Source: Tritrichomonas musculus (taxonomy: Eukaryota; Parabasalia; Tritrichomonadida; Tritrichomonadidae). From it: a stretch of DNA of 64,000 nt. Position numbers and translations under genes: made by a program. Below, one piece after another: positions 50,487-61,700 of this stretch. The stretch spans positions 1,116,001-1,180,000 of the forward strand of contig JAPFFF010000008.1 of NCBI GenBank assembly GCA_039105265.1, written 5' to 3'. The stretch's first letter is position 1; each line of letters begins with the position of its first letter. The notes under the pieces were generated by a model that searched no databases, was not told where the DNA came from, and saw nothing but the letters and a program-made list of their open reading frames with translations.

Positions 50487-50749
50487 TATTTAAAATCTTT
50501 CTTTGATTTTGAAAACTTAAGACTATTCTACAAATTCATTGATATCTTATTCATCTTACTCAAACAATTTACCAATTTCTTCCTCCTTTTTTAATGCATT
50601 TGTAAAATCATCAGAATAATTGATAATCATTATATCTCCTTGTATATACCAGGATGATCATAGGCGCTCATTCTCAACTTGAGACAATACTTTCCTATCA
50701 ACTATGTAAGTAAAGGCCAAAGGCCAGGTAAAGAAACAATTGGTTCTTA

Positions 50750-51340
50750 TTTTACAGAAGAATTTAATTTGTATTTAACAATTCAATAACGGCACCTTCT
50801 AAAGGTTGAAATTGGCACTTACAATTAGTTGGGGCTATTATTAAGTCTATATTTATTTTTCAGCCATTTGAAGTGCATTTTTTGTTCGATGGGTCAAAAA
50901 TGCATCCAATATTAGAGCACAAGGATTATTTTGAATTTTGAAAGAACAATCTTAAGATATTTAGGTATGATCTCTTCATGTATCAAACAATTGTGTGTAT
51001 TAGTATGTAACACTTAATTATTTTTTTACACCATACTTTTCCCTAACTCATTTTTCATTGGTTCCTTTAGATAAAAAACAAAGGAGGGTTTTTATCTTTG
51101 GCTATCGTTCCTAACACAGTAAATCATTCTTTATCATTTTTTTGGCAATCGGCGATTACTTCTTCTAATCCTATAGGTGCTATTATCTTTTCGGAGCTTT
51201 TTTGAAATAGGTTTAAGGTCTCATCCATATGATCATCATTATTGGATGTGCAATTATACTTATGTAATTTGATGCATAAGCTAAATCAACTCCACCTCGT
51301 CATACAAAATGGACATTTCGCCATGATAAATGTTTTTTTT
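50750..51340 (-). pseudogene. Pogo/CENP-B-type (DDE_1) transposase relic
   Basis: Minus-strand translation shows, in order, HMDETLNLFQKSSEKIIAP (first Asp, as in the DET box), EVIADCQKNDKE with a stop, and FTVLGTIAKDKNPPLFFI with a stop. A shifted frame then reads ALILDAFLTHRTKNAL (second Asp block) and APTNCKCQFQPLEGAVIELL (the QPLD box, D changed to E). This order is that of pogo/Tigger/CENP-B DDE proteins. Several stops and frame changes make it dead. It lies head-on to the mariner relic. Confidence 0.7.
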
Positions 51341-51639
51341 TAAAAAAGAATTGTATCCAAAAGTCACCAAATATCAGCTTTTGGAAATTATATCTTCTAA
51401 TTATCCCATTTGAAAATTCATTTTTTATTTTGAATGATTAATAATTATTCAAAATGATTTTTAGATATTCCTTTTTTAAAATTTTTGTAAAACACCATGT
51501 TCGACAGGAATTATAGAGCAGAAATAAACTGGAAATCAAAATTCGAGTAGTTATTTTTTCTCTGATTTTTTTTGGCAGAACTCTTTTACTCAAATAATTA
51601 ATTTTTAATCTTTTTATTTTTTTTTTTTTTTAAAAAAAT

Positions 51640-52160
51640 TTCAATAGAAACACCAAAACAAGCAATTGTTCGATTGCATTATATTGATGATTTAATTCCA
51701 TGGGAGATTAGATCAATAATTAATTGTGGTGACAAAATCCTCAATTATATAATTGATATTTTGGTAAAAATCAACAAGTTCCTCCTCCCATAAAAACAGT
51801 CAGATCACTAAAATCTATCGTAGAAGTGTTGACTGATATTACATCATTGACACTTCAAGTATGATGGTACTCGAGCTCAAAAAAGCAACAGTACTACTTT
51901 TTTCTTTAAAAAAAGGTGCTCTTTTGTAAAATGCTGGCCTTCAAATACTCCAGATACGAATCCCATTGAGAATCTTTGAGGATCCATTAAATTATTTAAA
52001 AAAATGAGAAAAATTTTGATAAAAATGGTTTCATTCAAAAAGTTCAAGATATATGGAACGAATTTTATCAAGAAAGCATATATAGTTTGATTCTCAGCTT
52101 TACCAACACATTAAAATTAGTTATATTTAACGATGGGGAATCAATCTCAGACGAACTTCA
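51640..52160 (+). pseudogene. Second Tc1/mariner transposase relic, internally deleted
   Basis: The N-terminal HTH-like piece (KQAIVRLHYIDDLIPWEIRS, ~51655-51720) is followed after a stretch with stops by CWPSNTPDTNPIENL-stop-GSIK (~51930-51995). That is the third catalytic block, PIENLW, with Trp mutated to a stop. A C-terminal tail follows (KVQDIWNEFYQESIYSLI, ~52035-52090). The two Asp blocks are missing. It differs from the relic at 49.6 kb, so at least two lineages are present. Confidence 0.7.
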
Positions 52161-54171
52161 CACAGGCTATTTCGAAAATCCATCAGATGTTGAATTCAAC
52201 ATCAGATGTTGAATTACGTGAGGATCAAATCATTGAAAAGTATGACCTTAACTATGAAGATTTGATAAAAAGATATTTGCTTTGTAAGTTTGACTCGATA
52301 TTCGTCCAGATGATAAATGGTATTTTTGACAACCTCATCAAACTAGAATAATAACATTAAACGTAGATGAAAAACAGAAAATCATTTCTGATTAAAAATG
52401 AGTGCCTTATTTTTCTTTGAAAAAGGTAATTTTAACAAAAAACACCTGATAAAAGCGAATAACAACAATATCATATACACACTTGCAAATGAGAAACACA
52501 AAACGTTTCTGGGCTAAAAATGAGAGTCTTCTTTTTCTTTGAAAATCAAAATGTCTCTCATTTTTTGATTAAAATAGTAACAAGTTTTTGATTCATTATC
52601 AAATACTCTTCGTTATTGATGCTGTTAATAAAATCATTCTTAATAATATCTATTACTACAAGTTTATAAATGTTATTCATGTATTTATCTCTATGATGAT
52701 CATCATATGAGATGTGTTAATATGATGATTGTATGATTTGTTCATCTGATTTCACATTAAGATGGATAAACCAGTCCTACAGCTGCCACAACTGGTTTTG
52801 AACCAAATATAGTTATAATCAATTTGATTGCATCGCATAAAATGCTCATAAAAGAATTCTTGTAAAAAAAAATTTGTTAAAACAAGTGTATCGTTTGGTC
52901 TAAGCAAAAGAATAAATTGTGATCTGATTTTTTTTTTTGCATTCACTTTTCTGAAAAATGAAAAGCTTGGAGTTGAGCCACTATGTCATATCCATTTGTT
53001 GTATGTATTTTTTCAACTTGCCTAACTCTGTCAATTTATTTTATGGAGTTTTGTTAATATGGTCCGCGTAATTTACGAAACAGACATATTGAAATTCTAC
53101 AGTTTTAAACGACGAAGTTTATCGGTATTTTCTTGTCTTGTTGTTTCGAGAGAGTTTGTCTTGTAATCACGCGAAATATCATTTGAGGTGATAGAAAATA
53201 CATTTGTATATTTCAAGGCATATTGTCTAGAACAGATTCTTGTCGATTTTGAATCAAAAAGTGGAAAAATGAAAACACTGTAGGTGAAGTAGCAGCTGAA
53301 AAATTCTACTAAGATTAAGATTTGAATTCTTGATAAAAATTTTCTTATAAAATGAGAAAAATTTGAATTATTTATTTATCTTGTTTGGATTTCATGTTTA
53401 TTCACCGATTGCCATTGTCCCGAGCATATATTCCAGGCGGACACCCTTATTTTAAATTCATCGAATGATTAATCAGATAAGAGGAAAGTTTCAGCCTCTT
53501 CTTTCATCTGTGACTTTTTTTTTCCCCTCCTTCTTTGTATTGTTGAATTTGTAACATAATGATTAACAATAGCTTCTCATTTCTTAAAGAATTGTAAAGC
53601 ATCAGGTCGGTCATTACTGTGTTTCGTTGGATGAGTTTCAAAACAAATGGACACCAGCCGTTATAGTGATCCATGCTTTACAAAAGAATCATCTCCATCT
53701 GTCGCTTGAAACTTTGCTTTAAAATCATTTAAACATTTTCTAATTTTTTAATACCAACAAACTGTTTTGGCTATGATCTATTTCGGGCATTCATTAAGTG
53801 AATGACGCATGAAAAATATGTTTTTTTTTTTGTTAGTATGAGCATATACAAAATATACACAGGAGAAGTGGATTTATCAGTGAAAATTTTCATGAAAATC
53901 GATTTTTTCTGGATAAAATTTATGATGTTAATTAGCAATACTTCAAAAATTTAATATCGAATCTCTATTTGCATTTCGAATTGGTTTTATAAACTATAAC
54001 AAGAAGATATTAAAAAAGCAACAACTCTTTTATAAAATCTATTTGAATTTATTATATCTCCTATAGGAGATATTGTAATTGCTCATGAGATACAAGAAGA
54101 TGAAACAGTGAAGCACGCTCTTGCAATTAGTATAAGAGATTATATAAAAAGTTTAATGAGATGAAATAAAG
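52161..54171. other. Degenerate accessory DNA
   Basis: About 2 kb with only short open frames. 52370-52560 has a diverged duplicated block (AAAATGAGTGCCTTATTTTT and AAAATGAGAGTCTTCTTTTT). On the minus strand, ~53800-53580 gives coding-like pieces (NDFKAKFQATDGDDSFVKHG), vaguely like a CENP-B-type DNA-binding segment, and may be an eroded transposase. No gene is supported. Confidence 0.4.
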
Positions 54172-54180
54172 CTTTCAATA

Positions 54181-54572
54181 GGGTAATCGTTTTTTTCTAC
54201 ACCTCTTTTTGAAAACTTTTAAACTTTTTGAATACTTTTTTTATTCAATTTTTGCTAAATAATGCATAAATAAATAGTTCAAATAGCTTCCCGATTCATC
54301 CAGCAATTCAAGGAACCTGATTCGGCTTCGCGCAGCCTCGTGGTGATCACTGGTGCGTATATTCCTGAAAAAATATGTAAAAAAAAAATTATATCAAAAA
54401 AAACAAATAGTTAAAATTTTAAGGAAAAATTTAAATATTCGATTTTTTGGTTAATTTTCTTAACAGAGTAAGTTAAATTTCACCTTAAGATGGTGTTTTT
54501 TTACTTTCCATGAGTAGCTACTCATGGATTGGAAAACCATTCAAAAAGTGGCGTAGAAAAAAACGATTGTCC
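54181..54572. mobile_element. 392-bp miniature inverted-repeat element with 9-bp target duplication
   Basis: CTTTCAATA at 54172-54180 is repeated exactly at 54573-54581. The ends form inverted repeats of about 33 bp: left GGGTAATCGTTTTTTTCTAC, right (reverse complement) GGACAATCGTTTTTTTCTAC, both continuing to CTTTTTGAA. Inside are a perfect hairpin CCATGAGTAG/CTACTCATGG at about 54508-54527 and a G/C-rich stretch at 54318-54357. No protein. The 9-bp duplication again suggests mobilisation by a Mutator-like transposase. Confidence 0.8.
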
Positions 54573-54792
54573 CTTTCAATACTTCAGATTTACTTATTTT
54601 TTTGGGTTAACGTATAATAAGTTAACTCTTCTTATTTTTAAAGTTAATATTTTGAAGAGTTATATAGAATAAATTAAGCCTTCATAAATAAAACACTCAA
54701 ATTCCTAAAGACAGACAAAGCAATGAATGAAAGAAGAAGAAGAAAAAAAAAAGATTGAAAAATCTTAGACATTGATTTTTAATATAATTATT

Positions 54793-56538
54793 TTAGCAGT
54801 ATTTCTTGAATCCCATTTTCCTATGATTCTTAAAGGAGTCAACAACATCATCAATGCCAATATAAGCAATTAAAAGTGCAGAAACACCAATAGCTGCAGA
54901 TAAAATCCAAAGCACGAGAGATCTATTACCAGTCTTATTGATAAGAATCTTTAAGAGGTTAATTCCAATTAAGAAAGCGACAAAACCAAAGGCAACATAA
55001 ATTCCAAATTCACTATAGAGCATTGTTCCTTTTGCAATAAATTGAATTGAGGTAATGCAAGAAGTCAGGAAAACAAGGAATGTTGATGTTGCTGCCATTT
55101 CTTCAGCTTCAATTCCAAGAGCAAGAAGCATTGGGCCTTTGATAACACCACCACCAATTCCAAGGAAACCAGAACAAACACCTGCAGTTAAACCAAAAAT
55201 GATTAATTTTATAATTTGTCCAATACTTAAATCAGCATTTGGACCAAGAACTGGATAATGTCTAGCAATTCTAATCATGATATACGAAATGAGTAAATAA
55301 AATGGATATGGCACAAAGGTAACAACCCAGTAAACAGTTGAGCAAAACTTAATTCCAATAATTGAATCCATTGTATTACTTCCTCGAATAAATGGAAGAA
55401 TGCAGAAAATAGCCCAAATAGTAGCTAAAATAACAAGCACCCATGGACTAAATGCCTTCGTTGGTTTTCCTGATTTGTCTAAACTTGTAGAATCTTCATC
55501 TTCGTCATTTGGATTTAATGGTTCTTGGAGTTCTTTTGAAGACTTGAATGAATGAGAAGATTTTGTTAATTTAAGATTTACTTTTGAGTCCGCTTTAGTA
55601 ATCTTAGAGTCAGTATCATTATTAACATCGGCTTCAGCTTGAACTTCTTCATTAGTATTGGCAACTGAATCACCAGCATGAGAGTCAACGAATGAAGGAA
55701 TTTCATGATCATTACTTTCTTGGTTTTCTTTAGTGTTATCATTGGTTTCGTTATCGTTGTTTTCATTAAGTGGTGTAACTCCAGAATCATGGAAATCTGG
55801 TTTTTCAACAGATTTATTTAAATCTGCAGAGTCTTTAAGATCTTTGGCATCATCATCCTTTGGCGAAATCATAATGTCCTCGAGTTTGGTTCCTTTTTCT
55901 TTTTGCTCTTTCATTTTCTTATAATCTTTATAGCCTTTCTTGAATGTTGTAATACATGTATATGAAAATAATGCAAACTGCATTACATAAAGAAGCCAAT
56001 CTGGACAAACACCGTTCATAATAACACCGACAATTGTACCAAGCCATGAAAGTGGTTCGATAATTGCAGCAACGTTGTAGTTAATGAGTGGTCTGTTATA
56101 TTCTGGGTGCTTTAAACGTAAATTGAATATGCAAACAGCTAATGAACCACCAAAAATAATTGGGTTTGAAGATGAAACGCAATAATCGGCTGGATAAGAA
56201 TTAATAAGCATCATAATGGGGACAAAAAGTGCACCACCACCAATTCCGACACCACTAACAAAGATACCTGCAATGAACACAACAACCATACCAATAATTG
56301 TTCTTACATTCCATTTATGAATGAGAGGTTCAAATTGGCACAACTTTGCATGCTCTTTCTTGTTATATTTACAATAGTATAAATCATCACAATCACTATC
56401 TTTGGTGCAAAATTCACAAAAACCTTCGTTACTACAAACAAGTTGCATTGTACAATCATATATCCTGTTATTTGGCGTACAAGAATTGTTTATTGGTAGC
56501 GATGAAAAGACGTGAGCTAAGAAGATTGAGATTAGCAT
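54793..56538 (-). CDS. TSUP (TauE/SafE) family membrane anion exporter
   Basis: 581 aa. It starts with a hydrophobic signal-like segment (MLISIFLAHVFSSL), followed by a luminal Cys-rich stretch with about nine Cys in residues 19-67. Two homologous four-helix halves follow, each with the TSUP signature: GIGGGALFVPIMML (~96-110) and GIGGGVIKGPMLL (~463-476). Between them is an acidic, Ser/Asn-rich cytoplasmic loop (~200-350) with low complexity, far longer than in bacterial TSUPs. The family moves sulfite, sulfoacetate, taurine-derived or other organosulfur anions; the substrate here is unknown. The plant/protist-type layout with an N-terminal Cys-rich ectodomain is usual in eukaryotic members. 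Confidence 0.9.
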   Translation of the reverse strand: MLISIFLAHVFSSLPINNSCTPNNRIYDCTMQLVCSNEGFCEFCTKDSDCDDLYYCKYNKKEHAKLCQFEPLIHKWNVRTIIGMVVVFIAGIFVSGVGIGGGALFVPIMMLINSYPADYCVSSSNPIIFGGSLAVCIFNLRLKHPEYNRPLINYNVAAIIEPLSWLGTIVGVIMNGVCPDWLLYVMQFALFSYTCITTFKKGYKDYKKMKEQKEKGTKLEDIMISPKDDDAKDLKDSADLNKSVEKPDFHDSGVTPLNENNDNETNDNTKENQESNDHEIPSFVDSHAGDSVANTNEEVQAEADVNNDTDSKITKADSKVNLKLTKSSHSFKSSKELQEPLNPNDEDEDSTSLDKSGKPTKAFSPWVLVILATIWAIFCILPFIRGSNTMDSIIGIKFCSTVYWVVTFVPYPFYLLISYIMIRIARHYPVLGPNADLSIGQIIKLIIFGLTAGVCSGFLGIGGGVIKGPMLLALGIEAEEMAATSTFLVFLTSCITSIQFIAKGTMLYSEFGIYVAFGFVAFLIGINLLKILINKTGNRSLVLWILSAAIGVSALLIAYIGIDDVVDSFKNHRKMGFKKYC

Positions 56539-57608
56539 TATTAAATTTTTGTATATACGGGCTAGATCTTTTTTAAAAAGTTCAGTTGTAAAAAGTTAAT
56601 TCAATATCTCATCGGAATTATCACCAATCAATTCAATTATTCTTTTGTAACGATATTTCTTAGGAAATGAGTAATCTTTAACTTAATTTATCAGATTATT
56701 TTTTTTTAAATATTTTATATTCACAATTGCAAATAACTTTTTGATCGTCAATTGAAAGACTATCATTTTAGATTTTTTTCTACTTACTATTTCTCTAACC
56801 ACTTGATTCATGATTTTATAATTCTATTTTTTATTTAAGTGCGCTTCTCACAAATATCGTTTTTGGTAGCTATTTCATTATATTTCTTTCTTTCTTTTAG
56901 ATTTTTTCAAAAAACTATCAAAAAATTTCACCAACTCCCACAAACAATTATCACAAAATTTTCGAATCATGGATAATCATTGAATTTTTTTTAAAAATTA
57001 AATAAAATAATTAAAATAAAAAATAGCTTTAATATTGACATTAATGCATATTACTTTTATTTAAAACCAGAGATGCTCCAAATTCACACTTCCTTTGGAA
57101 AAGTTCGACTTTTTCTGGACAAAAGTGAATAAATAAAAAACTTAGAGATCTCTATCATTATTTTAAAAAAGGAGCTTGATATCATTTTTATTAAGAGAAA
57201 ATTTATATAAAATGGTACAAAAGAGATTTAAAAATTTCAAAGTTTTTTATAATGATATGTAAAGTGCTTTTTGCGATCAAATCATAAATTCGATATCCAA
57301 TTCAAAAAGTATTCATAGAAATTTTTGAAAATAAATTAAAAGGATGATAACAATCTATTATCAAAGTTGAAAATAATTTATTTAATTTTTCTTAGTAACT
57401 CTCAAAAAATCGAATCATTTAAAATATTAATTTCCATATATCTTATTTATTAAACAAATTAATATATTTATATAATTGTTTTATTGTTTTTATTTATATA
57501 TATGTTAATAAAATATATATTTATTCAATTATATCTCACATATTTTAATATATTTGCATATTATTTGTTTTTTTCTCAGAATTTTAATAATAATTCTTCA
57601 TTTAATAA
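56539..57608. other. 1.07-kb divergent intergenic region
   Basis: AT-rich spacer. GGAAAAGTTCGACTTTTTCTG at about 57098 is a short imperfect hairpin, and a related AAAAGTTCGATTTTTTT occurs at about 58451. No gene seen. Confidence 0.4.
57598..57603 (+). promoter_or_regulatory. Initiator element (TCATTT) of the tandem ubiquitin-like gene
   Basis: TCATTT with +1 A at 57600, 9 nt before the ATG, matching the parabasalid initiator. Confidence 0.5.
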
Positions 57609-58199
57609 ATGAGCTATACAATCAAATATAAGCTTCAAAAAGGTGTACCATTAAAAATAGAGATTCCTGAAACATCAACAGTTAAAGATTTGCTCAATAT
57701 TGTTAACAAAAAACATCATCTTCATTTGAAAACTGCTTATTTAACTAATTTTGGATCTTACTTAGACAATAAAGACAAGCTATCAAATTGGTCACCAAAT
57801 GATAAAGATGCCATTTTTTATTTTTCAAATGATGATCATATTAACTTTGCTGATTTCGAACTATCGCTAGAGAATAAAAAAACCAAAATCCCACCAAATT
57901 TCATATTCCAAAACACATCATCTATATCAAGTAGTGACACCTGCAAAGTCAATTATAAACTTAAAAAAGGTGAAATACAGATAATTGAAGTTCCTCGAAA
58001 TTCAACAGTTGGAGAATTAATCAACAAAATTAATATAAAACATCAATTAAAACTCAAAAAGGCATATAATGTAAATTATGGTTCTTACATGGACAAAGAT
58101 GATGTATTATCAAAATGGAAACCTGAGGAAAAAGATTCTTTGTTTTATTTTACGACAAAGGATGAAATAGTATTTTCTGATTTTGAAGAAGATATATAA
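57609..58199 (+). CDS. Tandem ubiquitin-like-fold protein (two repeats)
   Basis: 196 aa made of two ~85-residue repeats (~3-87 and ~112-196). They share KYKLQKG versus NYKLKKG, IEIPETSTVKDLLN versus IEVPRNSTVGELIN, KKHHLHLKTAY versus IKHQLKLKKAY, NFGSYLDNKDKLSNW versus NYGSYMDKDDVLSKW, and a final FADFE versus FSDFE. The pattern strand-turn-strand, helix beginning STVxxL, strand, then LxxW-x-P is that of a ubiquitin-like beta-grasp fold. Repeats end in an acidic DFE rather than Gly-Gly, so conjugation is unlikely. Linker ~88-111 is Ser/Thr-rich. No family recognised. The single gene has a well-placed initiator, so it is likely expressed. Function unknown; perhaps a binding adaptor. Confidence 0.7.
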   Translation: MSYTIKYKLQKGVPLKIEIPETSTVKDLLNIVNKKHHLHLKTAYLTNFGSYLDNKDKLSNWSPNDKDAIFYFSNDDHINFADFELSLENKKTKIPPNFIFQNTSSISSSDTCKVNYKLKKGEIQIIEVPRNSTVGELINKINIKHQLKLKKAYNVNYGSYMDKDDVLSKWKPEEKDSLFYFTTKDEIVFSDFEEDI

Positions 58200-58701
58200 A
58201 GATAGCTCAAATAATTTTGAATTAACTTTCTTTCAAATTAATTCTGCTCGATGTATTTTTGAATTAGTTCTCTTTCAAACAAGTGTTTTAACTTTTGAAT
58301 AGCGTATTCTTTTAAAAGTTCAAAAAGTTTTAACTTTTCAAGGAGATTTTCAATTTGGTAATAAAATAATATTATTGATGAAATTAAATCTACATTTTAA
58401 AATATTAATATATATAATAAACAATGAATTGATTTTAGCACAATCAAAAAGAAAAGTTCGATTTTTTTAAAATTAATTTATCTCTATGCAATAAAAATAA
58501 AAACATTTATATCAATAATATTTATATAATAATTTTTATATTTATTATATAAATTATATAAGATATAATTTAACCTCAATTTATAGTAAGAAATATTGGT
58601 ATCATTGCAACATATTGATTGAATATCATTATGAAAATTATACACACAAATCAAAATAATTCTTTGAATTTTTTTGAGAATTCACGTTAATAAATTCCAT
58701 A
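58200..58701. other. Intergenic region upstream of the cyclase-like gene
   Basis: AT-rich. A short direct repeat TTTTGAATTA-YTTTCTTTCAAA-type occurs at about 58216 and 58257. TTCACG (+1 A near 58683) about 18 nt before the next ATG is a possible, imperfect initiator. Confidence 0.4.
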
Positions 58702-61700
58702 ATGGATTTCCCAGAATCGTCGGTGATGCCTTCAGAAAGCATTTCACGCGCTTCTCGCATATCTACAACCGTTAGACACATATCAGAACATCAAATAGAG
58801 TCAACATCGTCTGGTTTTTTTGAAATTTTTTTTCTAATATTTGACGAAATTGGAAAATTTTCACCTCCAAACTCATTTTTAATATTCATTCAAATTTTTA
58901 TTTCTTTTTATCAATTTTATATTACTTCTTTTTTCCCGTTCTTGTCAGATGGATGGGATTTTTCTGTTTTTCCAGATAAAATTATACGATATTTAAACTA
59001 TCCCGTAGATTTTGGGAACGGGGATCCTGATATTTTTAATTCAGGAATATGCTTATGCCTGTTACTCATTCTTTGCGCCATCTTCATTATTTTTTTAATA
59101 ATAATTTTTTTTTATTATAAAGCCAATAAGATGTTTCCACAACATTGCGCACTTGCTACACGTATTATCATATCAATTGTTATTCCAATTATATTATCAC
59201 CTTTAAGCTATATTATCGTTTTTTCATTTAAATCATGCTTTACAAATGATAGCTCATACATCCCTTATATAAATAAGACAGAATACAATAAAACCAAAAT
59301 ATATGATGATCCATCGGGCAATTTAAGTGAGGTATCTACAACAAATAGACAGCTATATTTAACAACAACGACTATAGGCATTTTATTTTATTTTTTTTTA
59401 TTATTTATATTTTATGCTGATGTTATGTTTAGATCGTCAACACCATATCTCGAAGATACGCCTCTATCAATGTGGGATGGCTTTCCACTTTTTCTGAGCA
59501 TGTTTGGCAGCACTATAAATATAATTTTTTCTGGCTTTATTTTTCGATTTCCGACGTGGGCAGCATATTTTCTTATTATTTGTTATCTCATCTATAATGG
59601 GTATATTTTATATAATATTCTTTTCTTTCCGATGATTAAACATTGGATGAATGCCACTTTTTTCATATTTGTTAGCTCAAGTCTATTCTCGTCACTTTTC
59701 CAACTTTTTCCAATTAAATCCATCTATCGTCTTCTCATACCGCTTGTCATTTTTGTTGTTCACATTCCAATTGTCATTATTTTTTTACGTCAATTTCGAC
59801 GTAAAATTACACGCCAAGAAATAGAAGAGGCAAACATCTCCACCGAGAGCCGTGCTCTTCGTTATCTTCGTTTATCCATTTCCGACAGATGTGCTGATTT
59901 TGTTCTCTTTAAATGGCTCAAACCGATGAATCAGAAAAGCACGAACAAGCTACTTTTTCAAATGGCCCAATTCATCTCATTTTTCCCTTCAGAATCGCAA
60001 AATCTGACATTTTACATCTCACTTTTAGCAAGGAGAAATAACATATCACTTCACCAACAATTTCTCTTCTTTCAACTTCGTCGTGTTCACATCTTCAGAC
60101 AGTCAAGCACTTCGAAGCAGCTGAATGAAGACTTGTCCACAATTTCAAAGGCAACGAGTCAATGCATTTCATCGTTTGCTCAGTTTCTCATTCGCACAAT
60201 TGATGACCGACAAGAGCTGACAATTGACAGTCTTCGAAGCCTTGCTAAATTGAACAAATCGACCTGTTCAATGTGCCATGAAGCGATGAGTCGATATCCG
60301 AACAATTCACGTTTAATTTTCATATTTTCACGCTACATAATTGAATGCCAGGCAGACTTTAAAGGCGGTGTTTCTATGTATCAAGAAGCACAAATGATAG
60401 AAAGAGGTAAACGTGCCACAATTGATTATGCATTTCGTTCGATGATAAATCTTTTCCCTACTTATTTGTGGAAGCATATTCTCGATTACAAAGGAAGAAA
60501 CATTTTGAAAAGAAGAACTCGTCAAAAGTCAGGAAGTTCGTTATCTGCTGATTCAATGACGAACGATAAGAACAATCCAATGTCAGAGACAGACATTGAA
60601 TCGAATGAGAAAGTAGCTTCAAATGTACTTGAGAATCCAAAGCTTCGTTTTGCCTTACGAAAAGCGGTTAATAACATGAAGTCAAAAGGAATAATGATCA
60701 TGACATTTAGCTGTGTTGTTCGATTCATTCTAACTTTTGTTATTTGCATGATTATCATGGGTGTAGCACCAAGCATAATCGGAGAAAGAAAAGTGAATTA
60801 TCAGAACATTGCTGAAATTGGAACAGTTAGAAAATGTATTGATTTGTCACTTTTTCGAATGAGTAAAATTTGGTCTCGTAACCTTAACTTAAGTCCAACA
60901 CAAGAAGATATAAGAAGTGCTCTGGGACCTGATATTTCAGTAGATGAATTTGATAACAGTACAATTGAACCTGAGATTGCAATGATATCTGATGTTTTCT
61001 CATCAATTGAAGCAATTGAACGATTAGGAAAGCTTTTAATTGAAGTCAAATATCAGGATTCAATGAGTTCCTCTGATAAAGATTCTAATTTCATTTTGTT
61101 TAATAACATTTCTTTCTGTAATCGCGCGAAAGGGAAATTTTATGAATCAACGACATCATTACGTTATTTCATGTTATATTTGCTCAATCAAATCGTGTCT
61201 GTTACAAGATTGGATTCTCTTTATGATGATCCTTTTGACTGGAAAGAAGATGAATGCATTTGTGAAGTTGTGATGAACATGGGAAAAATCATTCAAGTGT
61301 TGAATGATCAATCATCTGTTTTAATTTCAAGAGAACAAGAATATTCAAACACAATGAATACAAAAATACTCATCTTCTTTTGTATCGTCATTCCTTTTAT
61401 TTTCACTGCTTTCATTATTCCTTATTTCGTCGGTTACGCTAAAATGATTTCTGAATTTCGACAGATTTTCGATGTTTTGAATCTTCTTCCTATTCAAATT
61501 TATAAGGAATCATGCATGCCAATTGCTCGTTTTAATGCTGATTATGATCAGGTGCAAGAAGCTGTTTCTCAAGTTGATTATTCAGGGTGCCAAAAAATAG
61601 AAATGGCAATTCCTGGAATTTTATGTTCTGTATTAGTTGCAGGAAGTTTAATTGGCACATTTTTCCTCCTTCGAGATGTGAACAACAAGTTTTATGCACT

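Noticed and set aside
52133-52351. 72-codon frame as a gene
   Set aside because: It overlaps the C-terminal part of a Tc1/mariner relic in another frame.
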